A stretch of 64,000 bases of DNA. Origin: Rhodococcus yunnanensis NBRC 103083. Lineage in GTDB: Bacteria; Actinomycetota; Actinomycetes; Mycobacteriales; Mycobacteriaceae. A program made the position numbers and the translations under genes. Where the stretch lies: NCBI RefSeq assembly GCF_001895005.1, contig NZ_BCXH01000007.1:1-64000 (forward strand). The letters run 5' to 3'. Shown one piece after another: positions 8,450-18,122 of the stretch (positions within the stretch are counted from its first letter, which is position 1; every line of letters starts with the position of its first letter). The notes below the pieces were generated by a model. The model saw nothing but the letters and a program-made list of their open reading frames with translations, was not told where the DNA came from and ran no database searches.

Positions 8450-9706
8450 GTGACATCTGGTCATTCCGCAGGCTCCACTCCTGCGGCATTCTTGGACGAT
8501 TTCGCGACGATGTCCTCGTTCGGCGCCACCGCAGCTGGCGGCGTCGACCGGGAGGCGGCGACAGCCGACGACGGTCGAACCAGGCGGTTTCTCGCCGACT
8601 GGTTCGACCGGCACGGCCTCACCACCACCGTCGACGCTGTCGGAAACATGTACGGCAGCATCGAATTCGTCCCCGGTGCGCCCTACGTGCTCGTCGGCTC
8701 GCATCTCGACAGCCAGCCGACGGCCGGAAAGTACGACGGCGCCTACGGTGTCCTCGCCGCCGCTCATGCCGTGCGCGGCATCGTGGAGATGGTGGAACGT
8801 GGTTCGCTGATACCGCAGTTCAACATCGCTGCGGTCAACTGGTTCAACGAAGAAGGGTCCCGCTTCTCCCCTTCCCTCATGGGAAGCGGAGTCTTCATCG
8901 GCAAGTTCGACGCCGACGAGATTCTGAAGGTCACCGACCGCGTCGGCATCTCCGTTCGAGATGCCCTGTCCGATATCGGCTTCCACGGCAATGATCGACA
9001 GCCCGAAGCCGTCTCCTACGCCGAGATCCACATCGAGCAAGGGCCGATCCTCGAGCAAGAAGGCACGACGATCGGTATCGTGACTGCCAATTGGGCAGCG
9101 CGGAAGTATTCGATCACCGTGCACGGCGAGCAATCGCACACCGGCGCAACCCATATGGCCCTGCGCCACGACGCGTTGGTCGGCGCAAGCAAGATCGTCG
9201 TCGCCGCCAGAGAACTCACCCAGCAGTTCCCCGAGGGTTTGCTGCTGGCCTCTGTCGGGCAGTTCGACGTCGAGCCGAACTCTCCTATCGTCGTGCCGTC
9301 CAAGGTCACCATGGCAATCGATATCCGGTCCTCGGATCCCGATGTCCTCGAACAAGCCCACGAGATGCTCATGGCAGCCATCGACAAGGAGACCGAGGTA
9401 CGCATCAGCATCGACACCTCCGCGCTCCGGCCATCGACCAGCTACCAGATCGAAGGTGTCGAACTCGCCGAGAAGGCTGCCACCGACCTAGGACTGTCGT
9501 ATCGCCGGATGCTCACCATGGCAGGACACGACTCGGTGAACCTCAAGGACATCGTCCCGACGGTCATGCTCTTCGTCCCCAGTGTCGACGGCATCTCGCA
9601 CAGTGAGAAAGAGCTGACGCACGACGACGACTTGCTCCACGGCGTCACGATGCTCACCGAAACCGTCGCTCGCCTGGTTCGCGGCGATCTCGAATCCAGT
9701 TCGTAG
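8450..9706 (+). CDS. M20-family zinc amidohydrolase (N-carbamoyl amino acid hydrolase/allantoate amidohydrolase type)
   Basis: A two-metal amidohydrolase of the AmaB/HyuC/AllC group. Metal ligands are visible in GSHLDSQPTAGKYDGAYG (His and Asp), NWFNEEGSRF (Glu) and EIHIEQGP (His), with the C-terminal MAGHDSVNL. The dimerisation domain lies around residues 215-330 (SITVHGEQSHTG). Family members cleave N-carbamoyl-L-amino acids, ureidopropionate or allantoate. The start is GTG, one base after the symporter stop. At 418 residues it is full length. With the amidase downstream it suggests that an amide or ureido compound is opened in this pathway. Confidence 0.92.
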   Translation: MTSGHSAGSTPAAFLDDFATMSSFGATAAGGVDREAATADDGRTRRFLADWFDRHGLTTTVDAVGNMYGSIEFVPGAPYVLVGSHLDSQPTAGKYDGAYGVLAAAHAVRGIVEMVERGSLIPQFNIAAVNWFNEEGSRFSPSLMGSGVFIGKFDADEILKVTDRVGISVRDALSDIGFHGNDRQPEAVSYAEIHIEQGPILEQEGTTIGIVTANWAARKYSITVHGEQSHTGATHMALRHDALVGASKIVVAARELTQQFPEGLLLASVGQFDVEPNSPIVVPSKVTMAIDIRSSDPDVLEQAHEMLMAAIDKETEVRISIDTSALRPSTSYQIEGVELAEKAATDLGLSYRRMLTMAGHDSVNLKDIVPTVMLFVPSVDGISHSEKELTHDDDLLHGVTMLTETVARLVRGDLESSS

Positions 9707-9718
9707 AAGGATCATCCC

Positions 9719-11131
9719 TTGACCAATCCCCTGCTGACTAAGACCACTGCGGAGCTCCGTGCAAGCTTCGCCAGTGGTGAATCGACGCCGAACGACGTCC
9801 TCGACGCGACACTGGCCCATATCGAGACGACCAACCCGGTGATCAATGCAATCGCCTTCGTCGACGAGGCAGGTGCACGCCGAGCCGCGCAGGGAGCGAC
9901 GGACAGACTCCGCACCGGCCGAGCGTTGTCGGATCTCGATGGCATTCCCGTCACGATCAAGGACAGCATCAATGCCGTCGGAATGCCCTGGCGACATGGG
10001 GTATTGGCGAACAAGGATCTGCCGATGTCGACTGTCGACGCTCCCCCGGCCGCGCGGTTGAAGGAAGCAGGCGCCGTCATTCTCGGCAAGACCACGATGC
10101 CCGACATGGGCATGATGGCCGCCGGCGTCAGCTCCCTGTACGGAATCACCCGCAACCCATGGGATCTCACGCGCAACACCGGCGGGTCGAGCTCGGGTGC
10201 GGGAGCGTCTCTGGCGTCGGGAATCGGGTTCGGCTCTGTCGGTTCGGATATCGCCGGTTCCGTAAGGCTCCCTGCCGGGCACTGCGGGCTCGTCGCTCTG
10301 AAACCGACGCAGGGACGCATCCCGCATCTGGCGCCGTCGACGATGCGTTCTGCCGGACCGATGGCACGCACAGTCGACGACCTCATCGACCTGTACCGCA
10401 TCATCACCCGCCCTGATGCGCGGGACACCTGGGCCCTGCCACACGAGGACACCGAGGACATCCACGCGCCTCTCACTCCTGCCGGGCTCCGCATCGGCGT
10501 CATGCTCGACATGGGCTACGGCCCACCCATTTCCGACGACGTACTCCACGTGGTCCACTCTGCAGCGAGCCACCTGCGAGCAGCGGGTGCCGTTGTCACC
10601 GAGATGCCCCCGATCTTCGGCGAGGACCCGTACCCGGCTCTCGACCGACTGTTCCAGGTACGGGCTCGGACGGAGTGGGAGTCGATTCCGGAATCTCGAC
10701 GATCGGAAGTATTACCTGCCGTCGCCGACTGGGCCGTGCCGGCGTCGAATTACACTGCCGCGCAATTCTCTCGGGACACCGATGCGGTCATGCGGTCGCA
10801 GGAGATCGTGCGGGCGAGGACGGCCGAGTTCGATTTCGTGATCAGTCCGGTGATTCCGACGGTCGGGTTCGGTGCCGAAGAGGTCGGCCTGAATCCTGCA
10901 CAACCGTTGGGGCACTGCAGCTTCACTGCGTGGTTCAACCAGAGCGCACAGCCGGCATCGGCGTTGTGCTTCGGATTCGCCGAGCACATGCCCGTGGGGA
11001 TACAGGTCGCCGGGCCGCGGTTCGCGGATCAGGCAGTCCTGCGTTTGACGAAGTGGCTCGAAAGCGCACGCGAGTTCGACATGAACTGGCCGACGGAAGT
11101 TGCGGCAGAGAAGATCGGAGTACTCGGATGA
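9719..11131 (+). CDS. Amidase-signature family hydrolase
   Basis: This 470-residue enzyme has the Ser-cisSer-Lys triad of the amidase signature family. The lysine is in VTIKDSI, and the serines are in GGSSSGAGASLASG and in the following VGSDIAGSVRLPA. It hydrolyses an amide to acid and ammonia or amine. The start is TTG with AGAAGGATC upstream. It ends in an ATGA overlap with the next gene. Its place after the M20 hydrolase fits stepwise nitrogen release from one substrate. Members range from acetamidases to GatA, and the neighbours argue for a catabolic role. Confidence 0.92.
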   Translation: MTNPLLTKTTAELRASFASGESTPNDVLDATLAHIETTNPVINAIAFVDEAGARRAAQGATDRLRTGRALSDLDGIPVTIKDSINAVGMPWRHGVLANKDLPMSTVDAPPAARLKEAGAVILGKTTMPDMGMMAAGVSSLYGITRNPWDLTRNTGGSSSGAGASLASGIGFGSVGSDIAGSVRLPAGHCGLVALKPTQGRIPHLAPSTMRSAGPMARTVDDLIDLYRIITRPDARDTWALPHEDTEDIHAPLTPAGLRIGVMLDMGYGPPISDDVLHVVHSAASHLRAAGAVVTEMPPIFGEDPYPALDRLFQVRARTEWESIPESRRSEVLPAVADWAVPASNYTAAQFSRDTDAVMRSQEIVRARTAEFDFVISPVIPTVGFGAEEVGLNPAQPLGHCSFTAWFNQSAQPASALCFGFAEHMPVGIQVAGPRFADQAVLRLTKWLESAREFDMNWPTEVAAEKIGVLG

Positions 11132-12063
11132 CGGTACGAGAAGCACTGAGCGAGTTGGGTGTGTGGGCCAGTGCCGAACTTACATTGGACCCCGCCACCA
11201 CCATGGCGAGTCCGAGCTGGTGGGGCGCAGACTCCGAGCGCTACTCGGCCAGGTCGACCATCCCCGACGCCTCCGCCGGTTCCGCGGCGTTCGTCAAGGT
11301 GATGGAACCGCATGCGCGGGACTACGTCGACGTCGGAGCAGCATTCTCAGCTGCCACTGCCGCCGGTGAGGCCGGCATCGGCCCGAAGATCTTCATCTCC
11401 GACGCCGAGACTGGCGTCCTGGTGATGGAGGACTTCACCGGAATCAGCTCGACCGCCACTCTGGATCTGTTCGACGAGGACGCGAACGTCGAGAAGCTCG
11501 TCGCACTGCGGACGTCCGTGCACGGGATGACCGGGGTGACGCGTCGGGCATCGGTGTTCGAGGACTTGGCTCTGGTGCGCGGCCTGATCGCCACGGTCGG
11601 CGGGGCGCTGCCTGCCGACTTCGACTGGATGCTGCGCACCCTCGCCCCAGCTCAGGCCGCAATCGAGAGCTCCGGCTTCGACGCGGTCCCCTGCCACGGT
11701 GATGGCAACGTCTCCAACGTCCTCATGCTCGACGACGGCAGCATGCGCCTCGTCGACTGGGACGTCGCAGCCCTGATGGACCCGCTGCAGGACATCGGCG
11801 CACTGTTGGCGGAGATCCGCCCGTTCGACTCCGACGCACGTGAAGTCTTCGAGATGGCCTGGGGGACGTTCGACACCGCGCTGTTCGACCGCGCCCGAAT
11901 CTACGGCATCGCCGACTCCCTGCGCTGGGCGCTCATCGGGTCGTATGCCGATGCCGTGAAGCCGGGTACGCACGAGTATTCGAAGTTCTCCGACTGGCAA
12001 TTCCTGCGCGCGCGAGCAGGATTGCGTGACCCACATTTCGACGACCGCATCCGAAACATCTGA
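11128..12063 (+). CDS. Kinase-fold phosphotransferase (APH/choline kinase family) 1
   Basis: A 311-residue protein of the aminoglycoside phosphotransferase/choline kinase fold. The catalytic loop PCHGDGNVSNVL (HxDxxxxN) and the metal-binding LVDWDVA segment are present. An ATP-site lysine is likely in AAFVKVMEP. The ATG overlaps the amidase stop (ATGA); a long upstream in-frame extension is antisense-like and was dropped. It is adjacent to a second member of the same fold, with which it shares little obvious sequence outside the motifs. The probable role is ATP-dependent phosphorylation of a small hydroxyl or amino compound, opposite to the phosphatase at the head of the operon. Confidence 0.85.
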   Translation: MTVREALSELGVWASAELTLDPATTMASPSWWGADSERYSARSTIPDASAGSAAFVKVMEPHARDYVDVGAAFSAATAAGEAGIGPKIFISDAETGVLVMEDFTGISSTATLDLFDEDANVEKLVALRTSVHGMTGVTRRASVFEDLALVRGLIATVGGALPADFDWMLRTLAPAQAAIESSGFDAVPCHGDGNVSNVLMLDDGSMRLVDWDVAALMDPLQDIGALLAEIRPFDSDAREVFEMAWGTFDTALFDRARIYGIADSLRWALIGSYADAVKPGTHEYSKFSDWQFLRARAGLRDPHFDDRIRNI

Positions 12064-12070
12064 GGTGACC

Positions 12071-13015
12071 ATGAACGACATCGCGATCGGATCCGCCCGC
12101 ACCGAAGCCGAGCGGCAAGTCGAAAAGGCGCTCGCTGCTGTTCCAGAGTGGGAAGGGCTGCAGCTCACCTACTCCCCGGTGCCCGGCGGCCTGATGAACA
12201 GCAACTGGCGCATCACCGTCGAAGGCAAGTCCAAGCGCTACTTCATGAAGCTCCCCGGCAGCGGCACCGACGCCTTCATCGACCGAACGCTCGCCAACGA
12301 GGCCGCCCGACGTGCAGGCGCACTGGGGATCGGGCCGGAGGTGGTGTTGTTCGATCCAATAACCGGGGTCGAGGTGATCGAATTCCTGGAGGGCTACCGG
12401 GCCTGCACCAACGGTGATCTGAAGCGTCCGGAAATTCCGCTGGGGATGATCGATGTGTATCGGACCCTGCATTCGGGCAGCACACTGAGCGTCACGAAGA
12501 CGATCTTCGACATGATCGACGAACACCTCGAACAGGTCGCTGAATTGGGTGTGCGGCTACCGCGCGATGCGGAGGTGATCCTGACCGAGTACCGCCAGGT
12601 CAAGGCAGCGATGTTGGCAGCTGGCCTGGATCTGGTTGCGTGCCATAACGATCCGATGCCCGGCAACATCCTCATCGGCGAGGGGTTGCCGATGAAGTTG
12701 GTGGACTACGAGTTCGCCTCCAACAACGACCGCGCCTACGAGCTCGCCGTCCTGGTCACCGAAATGTTCTACGGCGAGCCGCAGATCATGGAGCTGATCG
12801 AGGAGTTTTTCGGTAAAGCCGAGTGGCCCATGATCTCCCGCGTCCAGGTCTGCAGCTTCCTCGCAGACGTCAAATGGGGTTTGTGGGGGTGCGTGAACCA
12901 CAAGCTATCCGATGCCTGGGACTTCGACTACCACAAATACGGGTCGTGGAAGCTGTCGCGGGCGAGAATCAAGATGGGCGATCCGCGGTGGGCCTACTGG
13001 GTGCAAGGATTGTGA
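12071..13015 (+). CDS. Choline/ethanolamine kinase-like phosphotransferase 2
   Basis: A 314-residue protein of the choline/ethanolamine kinase family. Motifs are the glycine-containing PGGLMNSNWRI loop, the catalytic LVACHNDPMPGNILI (HNDxxxxN) and LVDYEFASNNDRAYELA. These last two are closer to true choline kinases than in the upstream paralogue. The ATG at 12071 has GAGGTGA just upstream and follows the previous stop by 7 bp. It is the last gene of the operon, with a convergent hydrolase gene 32 bp beyond. It likely phosphorylates an amino alcohol or similar substrate. Confidence 0.87.
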   Translation: MNDIAIGSARTEAERQVEKALAAVPEWEGLQLTYSPVPGGLMNSNWRITVEGKSKRYFMKLPGSGTDAFIDRTLANEAARRAGALGIGPEVVLFDPITGVEVIEFLEGYRACTNGDLKRPEIPLGMIDVYRTLHSGSTLSVTKTIFDMIDEHLEQVAELGVRLPRDAEVILTEYRQVKAAMLAAGLDLVACHNDPMPGNILIGEGLPMKLVDYEFASNNDRAYELAVLVTEMFYGEPQIMELIEEFFGKAEWPMISRVQVCSFLADVKWGLWGCVNHKLSDAWDFDYHKYGSWKLSRARIKMGDPRWAYWVQGL

Positions 13016-13047
13016 TCGAGCTGGCATAAAACGGTGTTCACGTTCCC

Positions 13048-13860
13048 TCAGAACCCCTTTTTGCCCAGCCACGTCAGCGCCACCTCGGCGACGTCGCGCC
13101 ACCCGCTGTCGATGGTCAACGAGTGCCCACGCCCCTCGAACTCGTGGAACTCGGTGTCCGACTCACCCTTGGCATAGAGCCCGAACACCTCCTTGGTGAC
13201 CTTCAGCGGAACGGTGTGATCCTCGGTGCCGGAGGTCAGGAGCAGCGGTCCGCGGTCGGCGAGGTGGGTGTCCACCTTCGCGGGTGAGTGCTTCGAGAAG
13301 TTGGCTGCGGCGTCTTCGAACAGTGGCAGTCCGGGGCCGGGGATGGTCCAGCGGGCGTGTAGATCGTTCGACTCCTCCTCGGTCAGGGTGTTGCCGAACG
13401 AATACTTGAACTGCGTATCGGTCAACGACACCGTGCGGTGCCGGTTGGCGGGGTTACCGAGGACCGGGAAGCCCGATCGCAGCTGCGAGAACGGCAGTGC
13501 CTTCACACCCTTGATGGGAGCGGGGTCGATCGCCACTGCCGCGGCAGCGTGACCGGTCGCCAGGAGCTCTTGCGCGATCAGTCCGCCGAACGAGTGGCCG
13601 ACGATCACCGGCTTGTCGCCGTCGACCGCGGTGATGAGGTCCGCGTAGTGTTCGACGATCTGGGCGATGCCGACGTTGTCGAGAGCGTCAGGGTTGTCCC
13701 GCGTGGCGGCGACCGTACCGCCATCGCCCGGCCAGCCTGGTGCCGACGTCACGTACCCACGCTCCACGAAGAGATCTTCCCAAGGCTGCCACGCGCTGGA
13801 GTGGATCCACAGGCCGTGGATGAAGATCACCGGATTGGTCTTGGCGGTCGGTGAGGTCAT
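13048..13860 (-). CDS. Alpha/beta hydrolase
   Basis: A 270-residue alpha/beta hydrolase with all catalytic positions visible: nucleophile serine in GHSFGG, aspartate in SGTEDHTVP and histidine in GRGHSLT. The N-terminal FIHGLW oxyanion-region motif is also present. No signal peptide is seen, so it is likely cytoplasmic. It follows the SDR gene by 29 bp on the same strand, so the two probably form one transcript divergent from the LAL regulator. Ester or lactone hydrolysis is likely; the substrate is not predictable. Confidence 0.92.
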   Translation of the reverse strand: MTSPTAKTNPVIFIHGLWIHSSAWQPWEDLFVERGYVTSAPGWPGDGGTVAATRDNPDALDNVGIAQIVEHYADLITAVDGDKPVIVGHSFGGLIAQELLATGHAAAAVAIDPAPIKGVKALPFSQLRSGFPVLGNPANRHRTVSLTDTQFKYSFGNTLTEEESNDLHARWTIPGPGLPLFEDAAANFSKHSPAKVDTHLADRGPLLLTSGTEDHTVPLKVTKEVFGLYAKGESDTEFHEFEGRGHSLTIDSGWRDVAEVALTWLGKKGF

Positions 13861-13889
13861 TGTCTTTATTCTCCTTCGGTGGGGTGATA

Positions 13890-14675
13890 TCAGATGGTGG
13901 GTACGTATCCGCCGTCGATGCGGACGGTGGACCCGGTCGTGTTGCCCGAGCGGTCGCTGGCCAGAAAGACGACGAGGTCGGCGACCTGTTGCGGCGTCGT
14001 GAACCTGCCTGTCGACGCGCCGGACGCCGCCGATGCGACGGCGTCGTCCGGGCTGATGCCATTGGCCGACGCAACCTGCGCGGCGATGCCGTCGTCACCC
14101 AGCCACAGACTGGTGGACACGGGGCCGGGCGCGATCGAGTTCACCCGAATTCCCTGCGGGCCGAACTCTTTGGACAGACTCAGCGCGTAGCTGGCCAACG
14201 CGGCTTTGCCGGCGCTGTAGTCGACGATGTTCCATTCGGGCAACACGGCATTGACGGATCCGGTCATGACGATCGAGCCTCCACCGCGCGCCAGAATGTG
14301 CGGGATCGCCGCCCGCGTCGTCCGTACTGCGGACAGGAAGTTCAGTGCCAGCGCAGACTCCCACTGCTCGTCGGTGACCGACAGGATCCCGTCGAACCGG
14401 GCCTTCACCGCCCCGGCGTTGTTGACCAAGACGTCGATGCCTCCCCGCCCGGCCGCGGCGGCCACCAGAGCAGCCGGACCGTCGGGCGTCGACAAGTCGG
14501 CAGAGACGAAGGCGACGGACCCCGCCGCTTCGAGAGCCTGCAGTTCCGGAGTGCTGCGCCGGGCGCCGGCGACAACGAACGCTCCTGCTTCGACGAACGC
14601 CTCGGTGATCGCGAGGCCGATTCCCTTGCTCGCTCCGGTGACGACAACGATCTTGCCGGTGAGGTTCAAATCCAT
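13890..14675 (-). CDS. Classical short-chain dehydrogenase/reductase
   Basis: A 261-residue NAD(P)-dependent oxidoreductase. The cofactor loop is TGASKGIG, followed by NNAG and the catalytic Ser-Tyr-Lys (TGSVNAV and YSAGKAAL). An acid-free ARRS segment after the second strand favours NADP. The C-terminal GNTTGSTVRIDGGY is typical. The gene is divergent from the LAL regulator at 14772, with 96 bp between them, and leads a two-gene unit with the alpha/beta hydrolase. The LAL protein may control this unit. The substrate is unknown. Confidence 0.93.
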   Translation of the reverse strand: MDLNLTGKIVVVTGASKGIGLAITEAFVEAGAFVVAGARRSTPELQALEAAGSVAFVSADLSTPDGPAALVAAAAGRGGIDVLVNNAGAVKARFDGILSVTDEQWESALALNFLSAVRTTRAAIPHILARGGGSIVMTGSVNAVLPEWNIVDYSAGKAALASYALSLSKEFGPQGIRVNSIAPGPVSTSLWLGDDGIAAQVASANGISPDDAVASAASGASTGRFTTPQQVADLVVFLASDRSGNTTGSTVRIDGGYVPTI

Positions 14676-14771
14676 GGGAAGAGCGTGCGCCGACGGTCAT
14701 GCGACGGACATCGGTCAAACGACTGCATTGCTGTACCAACGCCGGAGCCCTGAGTGCTGTACAACTTATGA

Positions 14772-17447
14772 GTGCGGGCGGGAATCGGCCTGGTCGGTCG
14801 AGACGAAGAGCTGGTCGAGCTGAGCCGGTTTCTGCATGCGCCCGGCCAGGGTGCTCTGGCCATCCGCGGTGACGCGGGCGTCGGAAAGACCGCCTTGATC
14901 AACGATATTGTCGACCGAGCTCGGCGCGAGGACTGGCGGGTGCTGCGCGCGATCGGCGTCGAGAGCGAAAGACCGTTCACTCTCGGCGGCCTGAATCAGA
15001 TGGTTGTCGGGCTGCGGCAGGAGTGGTCCGGGCTCGACCGGCACGATCAGGATGTGTTGGCGCCGGTCTTCGGAGCCGATCCGGTCCAGGCGCCGTCGCC
15101 GGTGTCGCTGGCAACGTCGCTGCTGGCTCTACTCGAGGCCGCGTCGCATGCGCGGCCGGTGCTGTTGGTGATCGACGATGTGCACTGGCTCGACGAGCTG
15201 AGCGCCACCGTTCTCTGTGTAGCCGGCAGGCGCGCCTGCGACCCGCGGGTGAGGATCATTGCCGCGTTTCGTCCACAGTACGGTGTCGAGTTCTCGACCG
15301 CCGGCTGGATCGAGCTCGATCTGGGTCCGCTGAGGTCGGCAGACGCACGGCACATCGTCGATCGAATAGCGTTGTCGCTCAGCGTCTCCACCCGGAGGAC
15401 TATTCTGGACTTCGCCGCGGGCAACCCGTTGGCTCTCGAAGAGTTGCCACGCTACGCCGATCAAATCGACACGTGGACGGTGTCATTGCCCCTGACCGAC
15501 CGGCTCGTGACGGTGTTCGGTGGCCGCTTCGGTCTACTCGATGCGCGGGTCCGCACCGAGCTGCTCCGCGCGGCTCTCGACGGCACCCGGGCAGACATGT
15601 CCGCCGAGGTGGGATCGCGGTACACGATGACCGATGTCGAGCAGGCCGTCGAGCAGGACCTGTTGACCGTGAGTCCGCTGGGTGACATCGTCTTTCGGCA
15701 TCCACTGGTACGTGCGGCAGTCATTCATCGAGCCAGTGCAGCCGAGCGACGGGCGGCGCACGCCCACCTGGCCGAGCTGTACGCCGACTCGCTGGTGCGC
15801 CGGGCGACTCATCTCGGTGCGGCGTCGACGCTCCCTGACCAGTCCGTGGCCGACCTGTTGGAACAAGCTGCACAACTGTCGATCCGGCGAGGGGGCGCGA
15901 CTGTCGCTGTCGATTGGCTCCGCCGGGCCTCCCAGCTGTGTACCGACCCGTCTCGGCGTGATGCGTTGCGCGCGGAGGCCGCATTCGTCGCGTCGCAGGC
16001 GAGCCGATTCGACGACGCACAAACGTTGACCGACAACGACGAATCGGTGGCAGCTGTCCTCACCGACGCCTACCTCGCGCTCTATCGGGACGGCGACGTG
16101 ATCGGGACGCATCGGCGCGTACTTCGTGCCCTGCGTGACGCCGGCACTCTCGACGACGCCACGCTGGTGCGCTTGGTCAAGTTGCTGCTGGCCATCTCGC
16201 TGTACAGCGGGGACGCCGCATTGTGGGTCCTGACGGACGAGATCGTCGACCGTCTGTCCGACCGGCTCGATGTCGACGCGCTGCTCTATCGCGACGCGTT
16301 GGGAGATGTTGCACGACGGGGACATACGGTCGGTGCGCGCCTCTCCGCGTATCGCGACGGGCAGACCTCTCGCGAACCCTGGGACGTAGTGCACGTGAGC
16401 GTCAGCGCGTATTTCGTCGACCGCCTCGCCGACTTTCGAGCGACGGTCCAGCACTTGTTCGAACGGGACCACGACCGAGGCGCAGTCACGAACGCGATGA
16501 CGATGCTGCATCTGCTGGCCCTCGACCAGATCGGGTCCGGGGACTGGGCCGCGGCGCAGCGGTCGGTACACATCGGGGTCGAGCTGGCGACTACCCACCG
16601 GAACGAGCTGTTCCGCTACCAGTTCATCGCATACGACGGCTTCCGCGCCGCGTGTGCCGGGGATGCGGTTCATGCTCGGCGGTGTGCGGCCGAGGTCGAC
16701 GCATGGGCGGGGCCGCGGCGACTCGGCATGCTGCTCGGCTTCGTGCGCCGCAGTGCAGTTCTCGTTGCGCTCGCCGAGGGTGACTACGAGGAGGCCTACG
16801 TCGCCGCACTCCGCATCACGTCGGCCGGCGAGTTCCGGCCGTACTCGCATGCGGCGATCGATGTTCTGTTGGACTTCGGCGTAGCCGCTGTACATGTGCA
16901 TCGACATGATTGGGCGCGGGCCCACGTTGCCGAGGCCGAGCGGTTGAAACTCCGCGACATTTCTCCACGGCTCGAGGCTGTGGTGACCGCTGTCGATGCG
17001 ATGTCGGCCCCCGACTCGGAGGCAGGGGCGTTGTACGTCAAAGCTGTGGACCATCCCGGTCTACAGGATTTCCCGTTCGACCGCAACAGGATTCAGCTGT
17101 CGTACGGGATGTGGTTGCGGCGTCGACGACACACCGCAGAGGCCCGAGAGGTGTTGGCATTGGCGGCCGAAGGCTTCGACGACTTGGGTGCACCGCCATG
17201 GGCTGACCGCGCGCGGACAGAGCTGCGTGCTGCCGGAGGTGGAGTGAAACACTCGGATGCCCTGACGGCGCAGGAGCGCAAGGTCGCCGAACTCGCTTCC
17301 ATGGGCCTGTCCAACAAGGAAATTGCCAGTGAGCTCTTTCTGTCACCGCGGACAGTGGGGGCTCATCTGTATCGAATCTTCCCCAAGCTCGGTGTGAAGT
17401 CTCGCGCTGGACTCGGGCAGGCATTGCGAGACGTGCCCGGGCGGTAG
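14772..17447 (+). CDS. LuxR-family ATP-binding regulator (LAL type)
   Basis: An 891-residue transcription factor with an N-terminal AAA/STAND-like ATPase and a C-terminal LuxR helix-turn-helix. Walker A is GDAGVGKTAL (about residues 34-43), and Walker B is LLVIDDVHWL. A long helical repeat region fills the middle. The HTH is LTAQERKVAELASMGLSNKE, followed by ASELFLSPRTVGAHLYRI (about 830-880). LAL regulators typically activate catabolic or secondary-metabolite operons after ligand and ATP binding. The start is GTG; an ATG 4 bases earlier is out of frame. It is divergent from the SDR/hydrolase pair, its most likely target. Confidence 0.93.
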   Translation: MRAGIGLVGRDEELVELSRFLHAPGQGALAIRGDAGVGKTALINDIVDRARREDWRVLRAIGVESERPFTLGGLNQMVVGLRQEWSGLDRHDQDVLAPVFGADPVQAPSPVSLATSLLALLEAASHARPVLLVIDDVHWLDELSATVLCVAGRRACDPRVRIIAAFRPQYGVEFSTAGWIELDLGPLRSADARHIVDRIALSLSVSTRRTILDFAAGNPLALEELPRYADQIDTWTVSLPLTDRLVTVFGGRFGLLDARVRTELLRAALDGTRADMSAEVGSRYTMTDVEQAVEQDLLTVSPLGDIVFRHPLVRAAVIHRASAAERRAAHAHLAELYADSLVRRATHLGAASTLPDQSVADLLEQAAQLSIRRGGATVAVDWLRRASQLCTDPSRRDALRAEAAFVASQASRFDDAQTLTDNDESVAAVLTDAYLALYRDGDVIGTHRRVLRALRDAGTLDDATLVRLVKLLLAISLYSGDAALWVLTDEIVDRLSDRLDVDALLYRDALGDVARRGHTVGARLSAYRDGQTSREPWDVVHVSVSAYFVDRLADFRATVQHLFERDHDRGAVTNAMTMLHLLALDQIGSGDWAAAQRSVHIGVELATTHRNELFRYQFIAYDGFRAACAGDAVHARRCAAEVDAWAGPRRLGMLLGFVRRSAVLVALAEGDYEEAYVAALRITSAGEFRPYSHAAIDVLLDFGVAAVHVHRHDWARAHVAEAERLKLRDISPRLEAVVTAVDAMSAPDSEAGALYVKAVDHPGLQDFPFDRNRIQLSYGMWLRRRRHTAEAREVLALAAEGFDDLGAPPWADRARTELRAAGGGVKHSDALTAQERKVAELASMGLSNKEIASELFLSPRTVGAHLYRIFPKLGVKSRAGLGQALRDVPGR

Positions 17448-17530
17448 AACCAGAGACATCGGCGGCGCGGCCCGATGCAACTCCCATGGGCGCTCTCGGC
17501 CAAAGCATGTCAATTCAAGCCGGCAGCCAC

Positions 17531-17977
17531 TCACGCATACAAAGGAACCGGGGACCCTTCTGACGCGCCGTTGTACCGATCCACCACTTTGTTCAGCTCG
17601 ATTTGAAGGTACAGCGAGTTCAGGCCGAAGACAAAAGCCAACAACCAGGACAGAGCCGGTGAGCACGTGGGCGGCAGACCTGCCTTGATCTGCGCCTCTC
17701 GGACGAATCGACCGGTGTTGTGGTAGCTGATGAGTGGGCCGATGACCGTCCAGCCGAGCAGAAGCAGCACCAGCAACGACCCCGCGACCGGCACGGTTCT
17801 TCGCTGATCGAAGTCGCGTAGCTCACGATGGATCTTGTAATACCACACAAAGTGGTAGATGCCGAGAGTGATGAGTGGCAGGCCGATCCACACTCCGAGA
17901 GGGTTTCGACGCTTCATGGCGAGCCCGTTGGCAACGGGCTGTTCGTAGCCGGCCTGGCCTGACTCGAATTGCGACAT
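17531..17977 (-). CDS. DUF4234 membrane protein
   Basis: The conserved core RNPLGVWIGLPLITLGIYH with the following WYYKIHREL is diagnostic of DUF4234, a small actinobacterial and firmicute membrane family of unknown function. About three membrane helices are predicted, with a short polar N-terminus. The ATG at 17977 is preferred because AGGAGA lies about 11 nt upstream. An upstream in-frame ATG at 18046 would add 23 polar residues. The product is about 148 residues. No obvious operon partner is present. Confidence 0.82.
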   Translation of the reverse strand: MSQFESGQAGYEQPVANGLAMKRRNPLGVWIGLPLITLGIYHFVWYYKIHRELRDFDQRRTVPVAGSLLVLLLLGWTVIGPLISYHNTGRFVREAQIKAGLPPTCSPALSWLLAFVFGLNSLYLQIELNKVVDRYNGASEGSPVPLYA

Positions 17978-18122
17978 TTGTTGGCATTCTCCTGAAATGG
18001 CAGGGACATTCGTTGCACGCGAGGCCGCATTACTCTGCTGATTCATGAGGCCAACGATGCCATCGAACGACGGATGGAGGGGTGGGCGCGCTTACGTCCA
18101 GACCCTCCTTGGTCACCCATCG

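Noticed and set aside
15534..17054. Long frame antisense to the LAL regulator
   Set aside because: Composition of an antisense shadow; the LAL frame has Walker and HTH motifs throughout.
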